64,000 nucleotides of DNA from Cognatilysobacter tabacisoli (GCF_003586305.1 NZ_QXJI01000004.1:62001-126000), one strand, 5' to 3'. Positions 11,786-23,186 are shown, counted from the stretch's first letter. Notes: generated by a model not told the origin, from the letters alone. Translations and numbers: made by a program.

Positions 11786-12013
11786 GGCAGGACTCCAGGG
11801 AACAGGTGGGGGAGGGTTTGCACGCGCGCCGGGTGGATGGCCCGAGGGGGCGGCGCCGGCAGCCTGCGCCCGCCCGCGCGCGCCGGGAATCGCTCCGGAG
11901 GGTTACGTCGCGCGGGTTACGGCCGGCGTGTCCGGTGTTCGCACGCGCCCGCGTTGACCTCCCTACCGGCGTACAGGGCGCCGCCCCCGGGGACGACGCA
12001 TAGGGGTGCCGTG

Positions 12014-12670
12014 ATGTCCGCAATGGCGATAGTGGCAATTGGCAGCGACCGGGCGTGGCGGGCCCGGCTCGAGCGCATGCTCGCGCTGCGCGGCGAAGTG
12101 AACTGGCGCGGCAGCTTCGATCCCGATGCCCTGCGCGGCGGACGCGTGCCGCACCAGGCGCTGTGGCTGGTCGACGGCGACGACCCGATCGTCGACCGCG
12201 CCTGCGAGCACCTGCGCGGGCCCGAGCCGGCGCGGCTGTACTTCTACCGGACCCCGGACGCGGTCGCGCTGCGGCGCTGCGCGCAGGTCGGCGGCAGCGG
12301 CTGCCTCGACAAGCAGGCCGCCCCGGACGTGGTGCTGCGCGCGCTGCGGGCGGTCGGCAACGGCCTGTTCGCGGTCGACCCGACCCTGCTGCTCGACGCG
12401 CTGGCGCGGCAGGTCGCGCCGCCGGCCCCGGCCGCGCCGATCCCGGCCGCGGTGCCGCACGACCGCTGGCCGCAGCTGACCGAACGCCAGCGCGAGATCG
12501 TGCACTGGGCGTCGCAGGGCCTGAGCAACAAGCAGATCGGGCGCCGGCTCGGGATCAGCCCGGAGACGGTCAAGACCCACCTGCACCACGTGTTCGAGCG
12601 CGAGGGGATCAGCGGGCGCATGGCCCTGGTCGCGGCGCACCGCAACGAGACGGACGGCGCAGTCGCCTAG
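12014..12670 (+). CDS. LuxR/FixJ-type regulator with degenerate receiver
   Basis: A 218-residue regulator. The C-terminal helix-turn-helix (about residues 150-212) is a clear LuxR domain: LTERQREIVHWASQGLSNKQ, then IGRRLGISPETVKTHLHHVF. The N-terminal half has the length and helix pattern of a receiver domain and keeps a candidate phosphoacceptor strand (LWLVDGDD) and the late Lys (CLDKQAA). The acidic pair after strand 1 is replaced by IGSDRA, so phosphorylation is doubtful. The start at 12014 precedes hydrophobic strand 1 (AIVAIGSD). No kinase is adjacent, so it probably works as a stand-alone transcription factor. Confidence 0.85.
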   Translation: MSAMAIVAIGSDRAWRARLERMLALRGEVNWRGSFDPDALRGGRVPHQALWLVDGDDPIVDRACEHLRGPEPARLYFYRTPDAVALRRCAQVGGSGCLDKQAAPDVVLRALRAVGNGLFAVDPTLLLDALARQVAPPAPAAPIPAAVPHDRWPQLTERQREIVHWASQGLSNKQIGRRLGISPETVKTHLHHVFEREGISGRMALVAAHRNETDGAVA

Positions 12671-12709
12671 GCAACCGACCGAGCGACATGGCGCAAACGT
12701 CCGCCGCGG

Positions 12710-13054
12710 CTACGCGGCGGTGACGTCGCGCAGCTCCCAGCCGCTGCCGGCCAGCATCCGCAGCCGGTGCTTCAGCACCGTGCCCGGCAGCGAGCTGATC
12801 ACGACCAGGTTGATGTGCAGGTCGCGCTGCTGGCCGGTGACGGTCGCGGCCGGGTCGGTCGCGCCGAGCGCCGGGTCGACCGCGTCGGGATCGTCCTGCC
12901 GCGCGCGCCAGCGCTCGAACAGCCCGTCGCTGCGCAGCGCCTGTTCGAGCTGCTCGGCAAAGCCGTCCGCGCCCTGCGCGGTGAACGACAGCGCCGGCTC
13001 GGTGCCGCGCGCGCGGGTGCCGTCGGGCAGGGTGATGTAGTAGCGGGTGGCCAT
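12710..13054 (-). CDS. Conserved small protein of unknown function
   Basis: A 114-residue soluble protein beginning MATRYYITLPDGTRARG. It has no signal peptide, no membrane segment and no motif I recognise. The N-terminal part (ITLPDGT, LSFTAQGADGFAEQLEQAL) suggests a small alpha/beta domain. The start at 13054 is preferred over an in-frame start 22 codons upstream because the extension is Arg/Pro-rich and looks non-coding. It converges on the LuxR gene with a gap of about 40 bp, and a single promoter of its own must lie between it and the amidohydrolase stop. Confidence 0.7.
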   Translation of the reverse strand: MATRYYITLPDGTRARGTEPALSFTAQGADGFAEQLEQALRSDGLFERWRARQDDPDAVDPALGATDPAATVTGQQRDLHINLVVISSLPGTVLKHRLRMLAGSGWELRDVTAA

Positions 13055-13186
13055 CGGCGCTCCTGTGCGGTGCGGCCCGGGCGGGCGCGGGAGGGGCCAC
13101 CAGCGTCGCGATTTCCCCATTCAGACAAAGTGAACGCGCCCGCGGTGTGCGGGCGCGTCCGGGTGCCGCACGGCGATGGCGGCGCG

Positions 13187-16100
13187 TCAGTCGAGGTGGA
13201 CGTGCGCCGCGCCGCCCTTCGGGCAGTGGCAGACCGCGGTCGGGCCGAACTCGAGGCCGAACGTCTGGCCGTCGCGGTGGCGCTGCCAGTAAAAGTTCGG
13301 CGCCGCCTCGCCGCGGTGGCCGATCTCGGCCATGTCCGCGTCGACGTCGAACAGGCGGCCGTCGACCATCACGTAGCGGGTGTCGATCGTCGCGCGGATG
13401 TTCTTCAGCGGGTTGCTGTTGAGCACGACCAGGTCGGCCTGCTTGCCCGGCTCGATCGAACCGAGCTGCTTGCCGAGGCCAAGCAGGTCGGCGCCGTCGA
13501 TCGTGGCCGCGCGCAGCGCCTCGAAGTTGCTGAAGCCGCCCTGGACCAGGCTCCACGTTTCCCAGTTCGGGCTCAGGCCCTGCAGCTGGCCGTGGCCGCC
13601 GGTCTGGATGCGCACGCCGGCGTCGCGCAGCTTCTTGGCCGCCTTGGCCACCTCGATGTGCCAGTAGTCCCAGTCCGGCGCGGTCTCGCGGCGCACGCTG
13701 CGCGCATCGAGCGTTTCGCGCGGGAAGAAGCGGTTGAGCTTCGGGTCCTCCCACACGTTGTCGCGCGAATACCACCAGTACTCGCCGGACAGGCCGCCGT
13801 AGCTGACGACCAGCGTCGGCGTGTTGCGCACGTCGGTCTGCGACCACAACCCGATGACGTCCTTGTACAGCGGCGCGACCGGGATGTTGTGCTCGATCGA
13901 CGTGACGCCGTCGAGGATCATCGTCATGTTGTGGTGGAACGTGCTGCCGCCTTCCTCGACGACGAGCATGCCAAGCTCGCGCGCGGCGGTGTTGATCTGC
14001 TGGCGCTGGTCGCGGCGCGGCTGGTTGTAGCTCTTGACCGAGAACGCGCCGTTGGCCTTCATCCGGCGCAGGTGGCTGCGCGCGTCGTCGAGCGAGTTGA
14101 CCACCGCCTTGAAGTCGCCGTCGGCGCCGTACAGGATCGTGCCGGTCGAGAACACGCGCGGGCCGACCATCCTGCCGGCCTTCTGCAGCTCGGCCTCGGA
14201 GAACACGAACTCGGTCGTCGCGGACGGGTCGTGCATCGTGGTCACGCCGAACGCCAGGTTGGTGTAGTACGCCCAGTTCTGCTGCGGCACCACGCCCTGG
14301 CCGAAGTGCGCCGCGTGCGCGTGCGCATCGACGTAGCCGGGCACGATGGTCTTGCCGGCGGCGTCGATCACGTGCGCGCCGGCCGGCACCGCGACGTCGG
14401 CGCCGACCGCCTCGATGACGTCGCCGCGCACGACGACCGTGCCGCGCTCGATCACGTCCTGTGCGTTCTCGGCGTCGCGCATCGTGACGATGCGCGCGTT
14501 GGTGAACGCGACCAGGCCCTTCGGCGCGTCGACCGGCACGGTCAGGCCGACCGCGATGCCGCCATCGTTGCTCGGCTTCGGCAGCTCCTTCGGCGCGCCG
14601 GGCAGGAATGCGAACGCCTGGCTCAGCTCGCGCGAGAAGTAGCGGTCGCCGACCATCCAGTTCAGCGACTTCGAATCGGCCGACCAGTGCAGGTAGCTGC
14701 CGACGTCGGCGGTGACGCGGGTCACCGGCAGCGCCTTCATCTCGCGGCTCAGCTCGATCGCCTTGCCGGTCGGCGCCATCGGCGCGACGTAGGCGTTGAA
14801 CAGCTCGGTGAACGCCACCCACTTGCCGTCCGGCGACACGCTGACGCCGTCGACGTACTTGAGGTCGAACACCTCGCGCGGCTCCTCGCCATTGAGGCCG
14901 ACCGACATCAGCTTCTTCTTCAGCCCGCCGCCGGTCAGGTACATCACCCGCTTGCCGTCGGCGCTGAACTGCGGCGCCTCGCCCTCGAGCGCGACGCGCA
15001 CCGGCGTGCCGCCGTCGGCCGGCATCACGTAGATGCCGCGGTCGTTCGACCACATCGAGCCGGTCAGCCCGCCGCCGCCGCTCTTGGCGTAGACGATGCG
15101 GCGCCCGTCCGGCGAGAAGCGCGGGCCGTAGTAGAAGCCCTTCTCCTGGGTCAGGCGCTTGCCCATCCCGCCGCCGCCGGCGTCGCGCACGTAGATCGCG
15201 CCCATGCCCGCGTCGGACCAGGTCGTGTACAGCAGCTTGCGGCCGTCGGCGCTGAAGCTGGGCTGGTACTCGTACACGCCGTCGTTCGAGGTCAGCCGCT
15301 CGGGCCGGCCGTCGGGCAGGCGCTTGCGCCACAGCTGGCCGACCGCGTGGAACACCAGCGTGTTGCCGTCGGCGCTGGTGGCGACGTCGCGGATCATCTT
15401 CGGGGCGAACGTGCCCTCGTCGATCGTCTGCTCGAAGCGCAGCGGCGCGGTCACGGTCTGCTCGACCTGCGCGGTGAACGGCACGTTGCTGGCCTGCCCG
15501 CTGGCCATGTCGACGCGCCACAGCTTGCCCTGCGCCCACACGACGACCGACTTCGAGTCCGGGGTCCAGTCGTAGTTCGCGTACGGGCCGAAGATCGCCC
15601 ACGCCTCCTGCTGGTCGTGCGACAGGCCGTCCCACACCGCGCGGGTGCGGCCGCTGGCGAGATCGAGCACGTGCAGCACCGACTTCTCGCGGATGCGCTT
15701 GATGAAGGCCAGCGACTTGCCGTCCGGCGACGGCTGCGGGCGCACCGCGCCGCCGGGCGTGGCGACCAGCGTGTCGATGCGGCCGCTCTCGCGGTCGAGC
15801 CGCTTGAGCGCGTAGATCACGCCGTGCGGGTTCTTGTTGTACTGGAACGTCGGGCCCGGGCTGACGTCCTCGGAGAAATACACGTAGCGCCCGTCGGGCG
15901 ACACGGCCGGTTCGCCGAGGTCCTGCTGGTCGTTCTTCTGCTTGGTCAGCTGCAGCCCGCCGCCGCCGGAGGCGTGGAACAGCCACAGCTCGCCGGCGCC
16001 GAGCGAGCGCTCGCCGGTGAAGTGCTTGCGGCCGATCAGGTACTGGCCATCGGGCGTCCACGCCGGGTTGTTGAGCAGGCGGAAGTCTTCCTTGGTCACC

Positions 16101-16651
16101 TGGATCGCGTTGCTGCCGTCGGCGTTCATCCCGCCGACCGGCACGCGCCACAGGTTGTTGCCGCCGCCGCGGTCGGAGGTGAAGGCCAGTTCGCGTCCGT
16201 CGGGCGAGAAGCGCGGCTGCACGTCCCACGCCGGGCCGGTTGTCACGCGCGTCGCCGCGCCGCCGCCGATCGGCAGGCGGTACAGGTCGCCGAGCAGCGA
16301 GAACGCGATCTCGCGGCCGTCCGGCGAGACGTCGACGTCCATCCACGTGCCCTCGTCGGTGTCGAAGCGCACGGTCTTGGTCGGGCCGTGGGCGGCGTTG
16401 ACGTCCCACTTGGCCTCGTCCTTCGCGGCGCCCGGCGCGGTGCGGCCCTTGGCCGTCTGCGGGTCGGCCTTGGCCGGGTCGAGGCCCGCCGGGTCGAGCG
16501 CGTCCTGTTCGAGCTGGCTCTTGTCCGGCGCGTCCTTCGCCTGGGGGGCGGGCTGCGGCGCCGGCTGCGGCGCGGGCGGGTTCTGGGCGGCAGCGGGCAG
16601 CGACAGGGCGCTGGCCAGCGCGAGGGCCAGCAGACGGCGGTCGAGGATCAT
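13187..16651 (-). CDS. Exported TolB-propeller plus amidohydrolase fusion
   Basis: An 1154-residue exported protein. Residues 1-23 are a signal peptide (LLALALASALSLPAAAQ), followed by a Pro/Gln/Ala linker. Residues of about 110-700 hold many TolB/PD40-like beta-propeller blades of the type FSPDGRELAFTSDR or VSPDGRYVYFSEDV. The C-terminal 400 residues are a metal-dependent amidohydrolase: PGYVDAHAHAAHFG gives the HxH pair, with later IEHNIPV and IQTGGHG, and a closing PGKQADLVVL. Tricorn-like propellers feeding an amidohydrolase suggest processing of imported or periplasmic peptides or cyclic amides; the substrate is unknown. The last residues (CHCPKGGAAHVHLD) are Cys/His-rich. A start inside the 5' region at 16843 is rejected because it precedes the signal peptide. 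Confidence 0.88.
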   Translation of the reverse strand: MILDRRLLALALASALSLPAAAQNPPAPQPAPQPAPQAKDAPDKSQLEQDALDPAGLDPAKADPQTAKGRTAPGAAKDEAKWDVNAAHGPTKTVRFDTDEGTWMDVDVSPDGREIAFSLLGDLYRLPIGGGAATRVTTGPAWDVQPRFSPDGRELAFTSDRGGGNNLWRVPVGGMNADGSNAIQVTKEDFRLLNNPAWTPDGQYLIGRKHFTGERSLGAGELWLFHASGGGGLQLTKQKNDQQDLGEPAVSPDGRYVYFSEDVSPGPTFQYNKNPHGVIYALKRLDRESGRIDTLVATPGGAVRPQPSPDGKSLAFIKRIREKSVLHVLDLASGRTRAVWDGLSHDQQEAWAIFGPYANYDWTPDSKSVVVWAQGKLWRVDMASGQASNVPFTAQVEQTVTAPLRFEQTIDEGTFAPKMIRDVATSADGNTLVFHAVGQLWRKRLPDGRPERLTSNDGVYEYQPSFSADGRKLLYTTWSDAGMGAIYVRDAGGGGMGKRLTQEKGFYYGPRFSPDGRRIVYAKSGGGGLTGSMWSNDRGIYVMPADGGTPVRVALEGEAPQFSADGKRVMYLTGGGLKKKLMSVGLNGEEPREVFDLKYVDGVSVSPDGKWVAFTELFNAYVAPMAPTGKAIELSREMKALPVTRVTADVGSYLHWSADSKSLNWMVGDRYFSRELSQAFAFLPGAPKELPKPSNDGGIAVGLTVPVDAPKGLVAFTNARIVTMRDAENAQDVIERGTVVVRGDVIEAVGADVAVPAGAHVIDAAGKTIVPGYVDAHAHAAHFGQGVVPQQNWAYYTNLAFGVTTMHDPSATTEFVFSEAELQKAGRMVGPRVFSTGTILYGADGDFKAVVNSLDDARSHLRRMKANGAFSVKSYNQPRRDQRQQINTAARELGMLVVEEGGSTFHHNMTMILDGVTSIEHNIPVAPLYKDVIGLWSQTDVRNTPTLVVSYGGLSGEYWWYSRDNVWEDPKLNRFFPRETLDARSVRRETAPDWDYWHIEVAKAAKKLRDAGVRIQTGGHGQLQGLSPNWETWSLVQGGFSNFEALRAATIDGADLLGLGKQLGSIEPGKQADLVVLNSNPLKNIRATIDTRYVMVDGRLFDVDADMAEIGHRGEAAPNFYWQRHRDGQTFGLEFGPTAVCHCPKGGAAHVHLD

Positions 16652-16846
16652 GGCAAAACCCCTGGAAGCGGTGCGGAAGTGGTGCGAACGGACAGGCAAG
16701 CGCCGCAGCCTAGCGCGCGCGGCGGCCCGCGGCTCTAGGCGGAAAGTCCTGTGTGCGCGGCCGGGCGTCGCGGTTTGCGGGGCGTGGCGTGCGGCGCAGC
16801 GGGGCGGGGCGGGGACGTGGCGCGCGTCCCGGCGCGCCGGCACGGC

Positions 16847-17794
16847 TCAGGCCGCGAACTTGTTGCCTTCGGCCGCGAAGCCGACTACCACCGCGCCCTT
16901 GCCGACGTTGACCATGCCGGTGAGGCTCATCACCGACTCGAACAGCTCGATGTTGTTGGCCGCGCACGCGTCGCGCAGCGTGGTGTAGCCGGGCAGCGCG
17001 CGCATGTCGTCGAGCTCGCCGCCGTAGCTGATGCACATCGTCGGGGTCAGCAGCTCGCGCTGCTCGACGCGCTTGGCGGCGTGCTCGAACACCTTCTGCA
17101 CCGCCGGCTCGAAGCCCTTGATCTTGGCGACCGGCCCGGTCTCGCCGCGGTAGCCGTGCAGCACCGGCTTGATGTCCAGCGCGGTGCCGAGCGCCGCGCT
17201 GAGCAGGCTGACGCTGCGGTCGCCCTTGGTGCGCGCGCGGTTGCGAATGTAGTACAGGTCCGGCGGCACCAGGTAGCCGTGCGTGTGCATCGCCAGGTTC
17301 TCCAGCCGCGCGCGGATCTTCGGCGCGCCTTCGCCGGCCGCGCGCAGGCGCACGGCCTCGACCGCGGTCACGCCCTGGGCGGCGAACAGGTTCTGGGTGT
17401 CGATCACGCGCAGCGCGAACGGCGTGTCGTGGCCGGCGGCGGCGCGGATCGGCCGGTAGTCGTTGAGGATCGCGAAGCTGGCCTGCTGCGCGTTGTCGAA
17501 GATCGGGCTGCGCGTCTTGGTGATCGTCATGCAGAACACGTAGTCGTAGTCGATCACCAGCCGCTGCAGGAACAGGTCCTGGATCTGCTGCACGGTGAAC
17601 GGCATCGTCTCGGCCTCGGCGCCGCGCGTGGCGACGTGCGAATGCAGGAACTGCAGCGTCGCCTGCTCGTCGCGGTGGTCGGCCAGCACCGCTTCGCCGA
17701 TGCGCACGGTGATCGGCAGCACGGTGATGTCGTTCTGCTGCAGGTACGACAGCGGCAGGTCGCAGGCGGAGTCGACGACGAGACCGATGCGCAT
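16847..17794 (-). CDS. DegV family fatty-acid-binding protein
   Basis: A 315-residue DegV-family protein. The opening MRIGLVVDSACDLP is the classic DegV signature, and TITKTRSPIF and ISYGGELDDM match later family segments. DegV/FakB proteins bind a fatty acid and in Gram-positives present it to the kinase FakA. No FakA homologue is in the window, so its partner here is unknown. A GGAGG-type ribosome site (complement of 17799-17803) and a TATGCT -10-like box (complement of 17830-17835) lie just upstream. Confidence 0.88.
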   Translation of the reverse strand: MRIGLVVDSACDLPLSYLQQNDITVLPITVRIGEAVLADHRDEQATLQFLHSHVATRGAEAETMPFTVQQIQDLFLQRLVIDYDYVFCMTITKTRSPIFDNAQQASFAILNDYRPIRAAAGHDTPFALRVIDTQNLFAAQGVTAVEAVRLRAAGEGAPKIRARLENLAMHTHGYLVPPDLYYIRNRARTKGDRSVSLLSAALGTALDIKPVLHGYRGETGPVAKIKGFEPAVQKVFEHAAKRVEQRELLTPTMCISYGGELDDMRALPGYTTLRDACAANNIELFESVMSLTGMVNVGKGAVVVGFAAEGNKFAA

Positions 17795-17916
17795 GGTGCC
17801 TCCGGGGCGGAATCAAGTAATTGCACTAAAGCATAGTCGCGAGCGTGACGGCGAGCACATTGCGACCGCAGCAATTCACGCGCCCGGGCGCGTGGGCGTC
17901 CCCGCCCCGCGCGGCC

Positions 17917-18540
17917 TCAGGCGCGCCGCACCCCCACTGGCAGCGCCGCCGCGCGGCCCATCTCGCCGCGGTCGAGCAGGCCCGGGTCGGCCAGCGCGGC
18001 AACCGCCAGGTCGTGCGCGTCGTTGCCCCACAGCAGCGCGTCGCCGATCGCCAGCGTCGGCACGCCGAACACGCCGGCAGCGAGCGCGGCGTCGGTGTTC
18101 GCGCGCAGCGCCTGCTTGGCGGCGTCGCCGCCGATCGCGTCGAGCGGCACGCCGAGCGCGTCGGCCAGCGGCGCCAGCGCCTCGACGCTGCCGGCCTCGC
18201 GCCCATCGCGCCAGATCCAGTCGAAGATCGCGCCAATCGCGTCCGGCGTGATGCTGGCGGCCACGCACAGGCGCAGCGCGTGCAGCGAGTTGAACGGATG
18301 CGCGGGCGGAAAGCGCAGCGCGACGCCCTCGGCCTGCGCGCGCCACAGCACGTGGCGGTAGGTGAACTCGCGCTTGCGCTCGATCTCGGCCGGGCCCTTG
18401 TGCGCCATCGACGCCAGCACCGCGCCGAACACGATCGGCACCGGCTCGATCGCGTGTTCGGCCAGCAGCGGCCGCAGCTTCTGCCACTGCAGGTACGAGA
18501 ACGGCGAGATGAAGTCGAAGTACCAGCGGGGGTGGGGCAT
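17917..18540 (-). CDS. DsbA-like 2-hydroxychromene-2-carboxylate isomerase
   Basis: A 207-residue thioredoxin-fold protein of the kappa-class GST/HCCA isomerase group. The start MPHPRWYFDFISPFSYLQW is typical: the Ser in SPFSY sits where DsbA has its CxxC, and no CxxC is present. VFGVPTLAIGDALLWGNDA is the conserved C-terminal active-site segment. Family members isomerise 2-hydroxychromene-2-carboxylate in naphthalene degradation, using glutathione. No other aromatic-degradation gene is nearby, so the real substrate may differ. The longer in-frame extension upstream is antisense to the diguanylate cyclase and is rejected. Confidence 0.85.
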   Translation of the reverse strand: MPHPRWYFDFISPFSYLQWQKLRPLLAEHAIEPVPIVFGAVLASMAHKGPAEIERKREFTYRHVLWRAQAEGVALRFPPAHPFNSLHALRLCVAASITPDAIGAIFDWIWRDGREAGSVEALAPLADALGVPLDAIGGDAAKQALRANTDAALAAGVFGVPTLAIGDALLWGNDAHDLAVAALADPGLLDRGEMGRAAALPVGVRRA

Positions 18541-18676
18541 GGCGGGCGCCTGGCTCGGGTGGGTGGGCCAGCTTGCCCCGGTCGGAGCCGCGCCGGCGAG
18601 TGCCGACCGCGGCGGCCCGGGTTGTGGCACCTTGGCGCGGGGCCGGACCGTACCGGCCCGAACGGGGGCGGGACGC

Positions 18677-20365
18677 ATGAGGCCGACGTGGCTGCTGCTG
18701 ATCGCGCTGGCGCTGGGCGCCACGACCGTGCCTGCGCGCGCCGCGGACGGCGAGCCCGGCCGCGTGCCGATCACCCGCGTCGACCGTCTGGCGACCGCCG
18801 CGCCCGAGGGCGACGCCGCCACGGCCGCGGCCGCATTGCGCGCCGCGCCCGAGTCCGCCTGGTCCAGCACCGGCAGCGCGAGCCAGCTCGGCGGCGCGGT
18901 CGACGGCGCCGGCTGGTGGCGCGTGCACCCCGGCGCCGGCGACGGCCCGCTCGAGCTGCTCGTCTACCACGCCTTCAGCGCCGAACTGGCGGTGTTCGCG
19001 CCGCCGGACTACCGCCCGCAGCGCGCGTCGATCTTCGACCGCAGCGGCAACACCGGCCATTCGCGCCGCACGCTGGCGTTCGACCTGCCCGAGCCGGGTC
19101 CGGTCTACGTCCACGCGCGCGGCGTGCGCTACCCGCTGCAGCTGGCGGTGATGGACAGCGACGCCCACCACGCAGAGGACCACCGCCACGTGCGCGTGCT
19201 GTGGATGAGCGTCGGCCTGCTGTTCGGCATCGCGGTCGTCGTGCTGCTGTTCTGGTCGCGGCTGCGCGAGCGCATGTACCTGCTGTTCTCGGCCAGCGTC
19301 GCGCTGCAGCTGCTGTACGTGCTGATGGCGTATGGCGACGCCTACACGCTGTCCGGCATCGACCGGCTGGCGCGGTTCGGCGTCGAGGGGATCTGGTTCG
19401 TCGCGACGCTGTCGACGTTGGTGACGGTGCTGTTCCTGCTCGACTTCGCCGCGCTGCGCACCGGCTCGCCGTGGCTGGCGCGCGCGCTGTGGCTGGTCGG
19501 CGTGCTCGCGCCGGCGCTGCTGCTGGTGCTGCTGGTGTCGCCGCTGCCGAGCGACAAGTCGTGGTTCCCGCCGGTCGGCAACGGCCTGCTGCTGCTGGCC
19601 AACGCGCTGGCGATCGTCACCCTGCTGCGGGTGTGGCTGCGCGGCGGGCGCTACGCCGGCTACGTGCTGATCGGCTGGGTGCCGCTGGTCGCGGTGTCGA
19701 CCGCGCGCGCGCTGCAGCTCAGCGCCGGCGTGCCGCTGGCGCCGTGGCTCGAGTACGGCCTGCCGGTGATGCAGGTGTTCGCGGCGATGGTGCTGCTGCT
19801 CGGCCTGGCCGACCGCATGCTGACGTTCCGCCGGGAGCGCGACGCCGCGCAGGCCGACGCCGACCACGACGCGCTGACCGGCGTGCTCAACCGAGGCGGC
19901 CTGCTGCGCCAGCTCGACCGCGCGCTGCTCGACGCGCGGCGCGAGCGGCTGCCGCTGTCGGTGCTGTTCCTCGACCTGGACCACTTCAAGCAGGTCAACG
20001 ACACCTGGGGCCACCCGGTCGGCGACGACTGCCTGCGCCGCGTCACCGAGGTCGTGCGCGGGCAGGCCGACGGCGAAGGCGGGCAGGTGCTGGGCCGGAT
20101 CGGCGGCGAGGAGTTCGTGCTGCTGCTGCCGCGCCACGGCCGCCGCCACGCGCGCGACATCGCCGAGCGGATCCGGCTCGAGGTCGTCGAGGCGTGCCGG
20201 CAGGTGCGCGAGGCGCCGGTCGCGCTGACGCTCAGCGTCGGCGTGGCCGAGGCGCGGCCCGACGACACCGTCGCCGCGCTGCTCGAGCGCGCCGACGCGG
20301 CGATGTACCGGGCCAAGGGCGAGGGCCGCAACCGCGTGGTCGTGGTCGACGACGCGCCGGCCTGA
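18677..20365 (+). CDS. 7TMR-DISM diguanylate cyclase
   Basis: A 562-residue membrane protein. It has a signal peptide (LLLIALALGATTVPARA), a periplasmic 7TMR-DISMED2-type sensory beta domain (about 30-165), a block of seven hydrophobic helices (about 175-395) and a C-terminal GGDEF domain (about 400-562). The active-site loop reads RIGGEEF (about 474-480), so it can make c-di-GMP from two GTP. The substrate-binding FLDLDHFKQVNDTWGHPVGD is intact. The product-inhibition I-site RxxD expected just before GGEEF is absent (GEGGQVLG), so feedback inhibition is unlikely. 7TMR-DISM sensors are thought to detect small extracellular ligands such as carbohydrates. Confidence 0.93.
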   Translation: MRPTWLLLIALALGATTVPARAADGEPGRVPITRVDRLATAAPEGDAATAAAALRAAPESAWSSTGSASQLGGAVDGAGWWRVHPGAGDGPLELLVYHAFSAELAVFAPPDYRPQRASIFDRSGNTGHSRRTLAFDLPEPGPVYVHARGVRYPLQLAVMDSDAHHAEDHRHVRVLWMSVGLLFGIAVVVLLFWSRLRERMYLLFSASVALQLLYVLMAYGDAYTLSGIDRLARFGVEGIWFVATLSTLVTVLFLLDFAALRTGSPWLARALWLVGVLAPALLLVLLVSPLPSDKSWFPPVGNGLLLLANALAIVTLLRVWLRGGRYAGYVLIGWVPLVAVSTARALQLSAGVPLAPWLEYGLPVMQVFAAMVLLLGLADRMLTFRRERDAAQADADHDALTGVLNRGGLLRQLDRALLDARRERLPLSVLFLDLDHFKQVNDTWGHPVGDDCLRRVTEVVRGQADGEGGQVLGRIGGEEFVLLLPRHGRRHARDIAERIRLEVVEACRQVREAPVALTLSVGVAEARPDDTVAALLERADAAMYRAKGEGRNRVVVVDDAPA

Positions 20366-20388
20366 GGCCCGGCGCCGGTCATGAAAAA

Positions 20389-20414
20389 GCCCGCCCCGCG
20401 TGCGCGGGACGGGC
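20389..20414 (-). terminator. Terminator of the amidohydrolase pair
   Basis: An inverted repeat, GCCCGCCCCGC with GCGGGACGGGC (one mismatch), and a short loop. On the minus strand it is followed by TTTTT, so it ends the minus-strand operon that stops at 20440. It also sits 23 bp after the diguanylate cyclase stop. Confidence 0.8.
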
Positions 20415-20439
20415 TCGGGGGTCGCGTCGCGGGCGTCTG

Positions 20440-21746
20440 CTAGCGGCCGTCGCCGGCCGGGTACGCGCGCGGCAGCGGGCCTTCCCCGCGCAGGTAGCGG
20501 TCGCGCAGTTCGGTCTGGCGGCTGCGCATCGGCACCGCGCGGCCGTCCATCCACACCTGCACCGCGACGGCGTTGACCTCGAGCGGGTCGCCGCTCCACA
20601 GCACCAGGTCGGCGCGCTTGCCCGGCGCGATCGTGCCGAGCGTTCCGGCCACGCCGAATGCCTCGGCCGGCACGCGCGTGAGCCCGGCCAGGCCATCGGC
20701 CCACGGCAGCCCCGCGGCGACCGCGTTGCCGGCCAGCTGGCGGACCTTGCGCGCGTTGTGCGAGGCGTCGCCGCGCTGGCTGAAGCCGACGTCGACGCCG
20801 GCGGCGCGCAGCCGCGCGGCGTTGTCCATCGACGCGCCGAGCGAGTCGAAGTCCGACGGCAGGTTCGCCAGCGGATCGACGAACACCGGCACCTTCGCCG
20901 CAGCCAGCTGCGGGGCGAGCTTCCACGCCTCGGCGCCGCCGGAGATCGCGATGCGCACGTTGTGGCGCTGCGACCAGCGCAGCAGCTGGCGGATGTCGGC
21001 CGCGCGGTTGACGCCGACCATCACCCGGCCGCCACCGCCGATGTACTTGGCCAGCGTGGCGCGCCCGGCAGGCGTCAGCAGCGCGGCGTTGGCGTCGGGC
21101 GAGATCCGCCCGCGGACCTCGTCGATCAGCTGGTCGAGGATCATCCACTGCGCCGCACGCGAACTGCCGGTCAGGCCCGACGCGTCCGCGCCGAGGTCGA
21201 CGAACAGCACGCGCGGGCCGATCGGGTCGGGGCTGCCGTCGAGCCGAACCAGCCCGCCCTGGCCGGCGACGATCGAGCCGCCGCTGCCGGTGCCGGCGCC
21301 GAGCAGGGTCCAGCCGATGCCCTCGATCCGGTTGACCGGGATCAGCACCGACTCGGGGTTGAACGCGAGCGTGACGTCGAACTCCGGACGCACGGTCATC
21401 TGCTTGGTCTCGGCGCCGAGCGAAACGGCCGCATCGACGGTCTCGCGCACGCCGGACACCTCCTCGATGCCGATGCCGGTGACGCCGCCGAACAGCGTCG
21501 GTGTCAGCGCGCGGCCCTGCGCGTCGACGACCTGCGCGTTGGCCGGCGCGGCCAGGCCGCGCCCGACCGCGCGGACGGTGCCGCCGCTGACCAGCACGTC
21601 GGCGTTGTCGAGCGTGCCCTGCGGGCCGGCGGTGTGCACGGTGGCGTTGCGGATCAGCAGGCTGTTCGACGGCGCGTCCTGGGCCGGCGCGCCGAGGCTG
21701 CACGCGGCCAGCACCGCGGCGGCGAGGGTGGAGCGCAGCACGCGGC

Positions 21747-21750
<4 letters not shown>
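20440..21750 (-). CDS. Amidohydrolase-fold exported protein lacking metal ligands
   Basis: A 436-residue exported protein with a lipoprotein-like signal (MSRVLRSTLAAAVLAACSLG). The overall frame is that of imidazolonepropionase-like amidohydrolases, including the closing IAPGKRADLVLWSGDPLEV. The metal ligands are missing: the site that should read PGLIDxHxH is TPTLFGGVTGIG, the middle His strand reads RVMVGVNRAAD, and no HSD-type Asp is seen. It is probably catalytically inactive or uses a different chemistry. Its ATG overlaps the stop of the intact paralogue by 4 bp (ATGA), indicating translational coupling and perhaps a heteromeric complex. Confidence 0.85.

Positions 21751-23186
<1,436 letters not shown>

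Noticed and set aside
10739-12013. Long N-terminal extension of the LuxR regulator
   Set aside because: Antisense to the 615-residue exported protein; the receiver-like domain begins at 12014.
12767-16738. 1323-codon plus-strand frame
   Set aside because: Antisense shadow of the TolB/amidohydrolase gene, with Arg/Ala/Val-rich non-protein composition.
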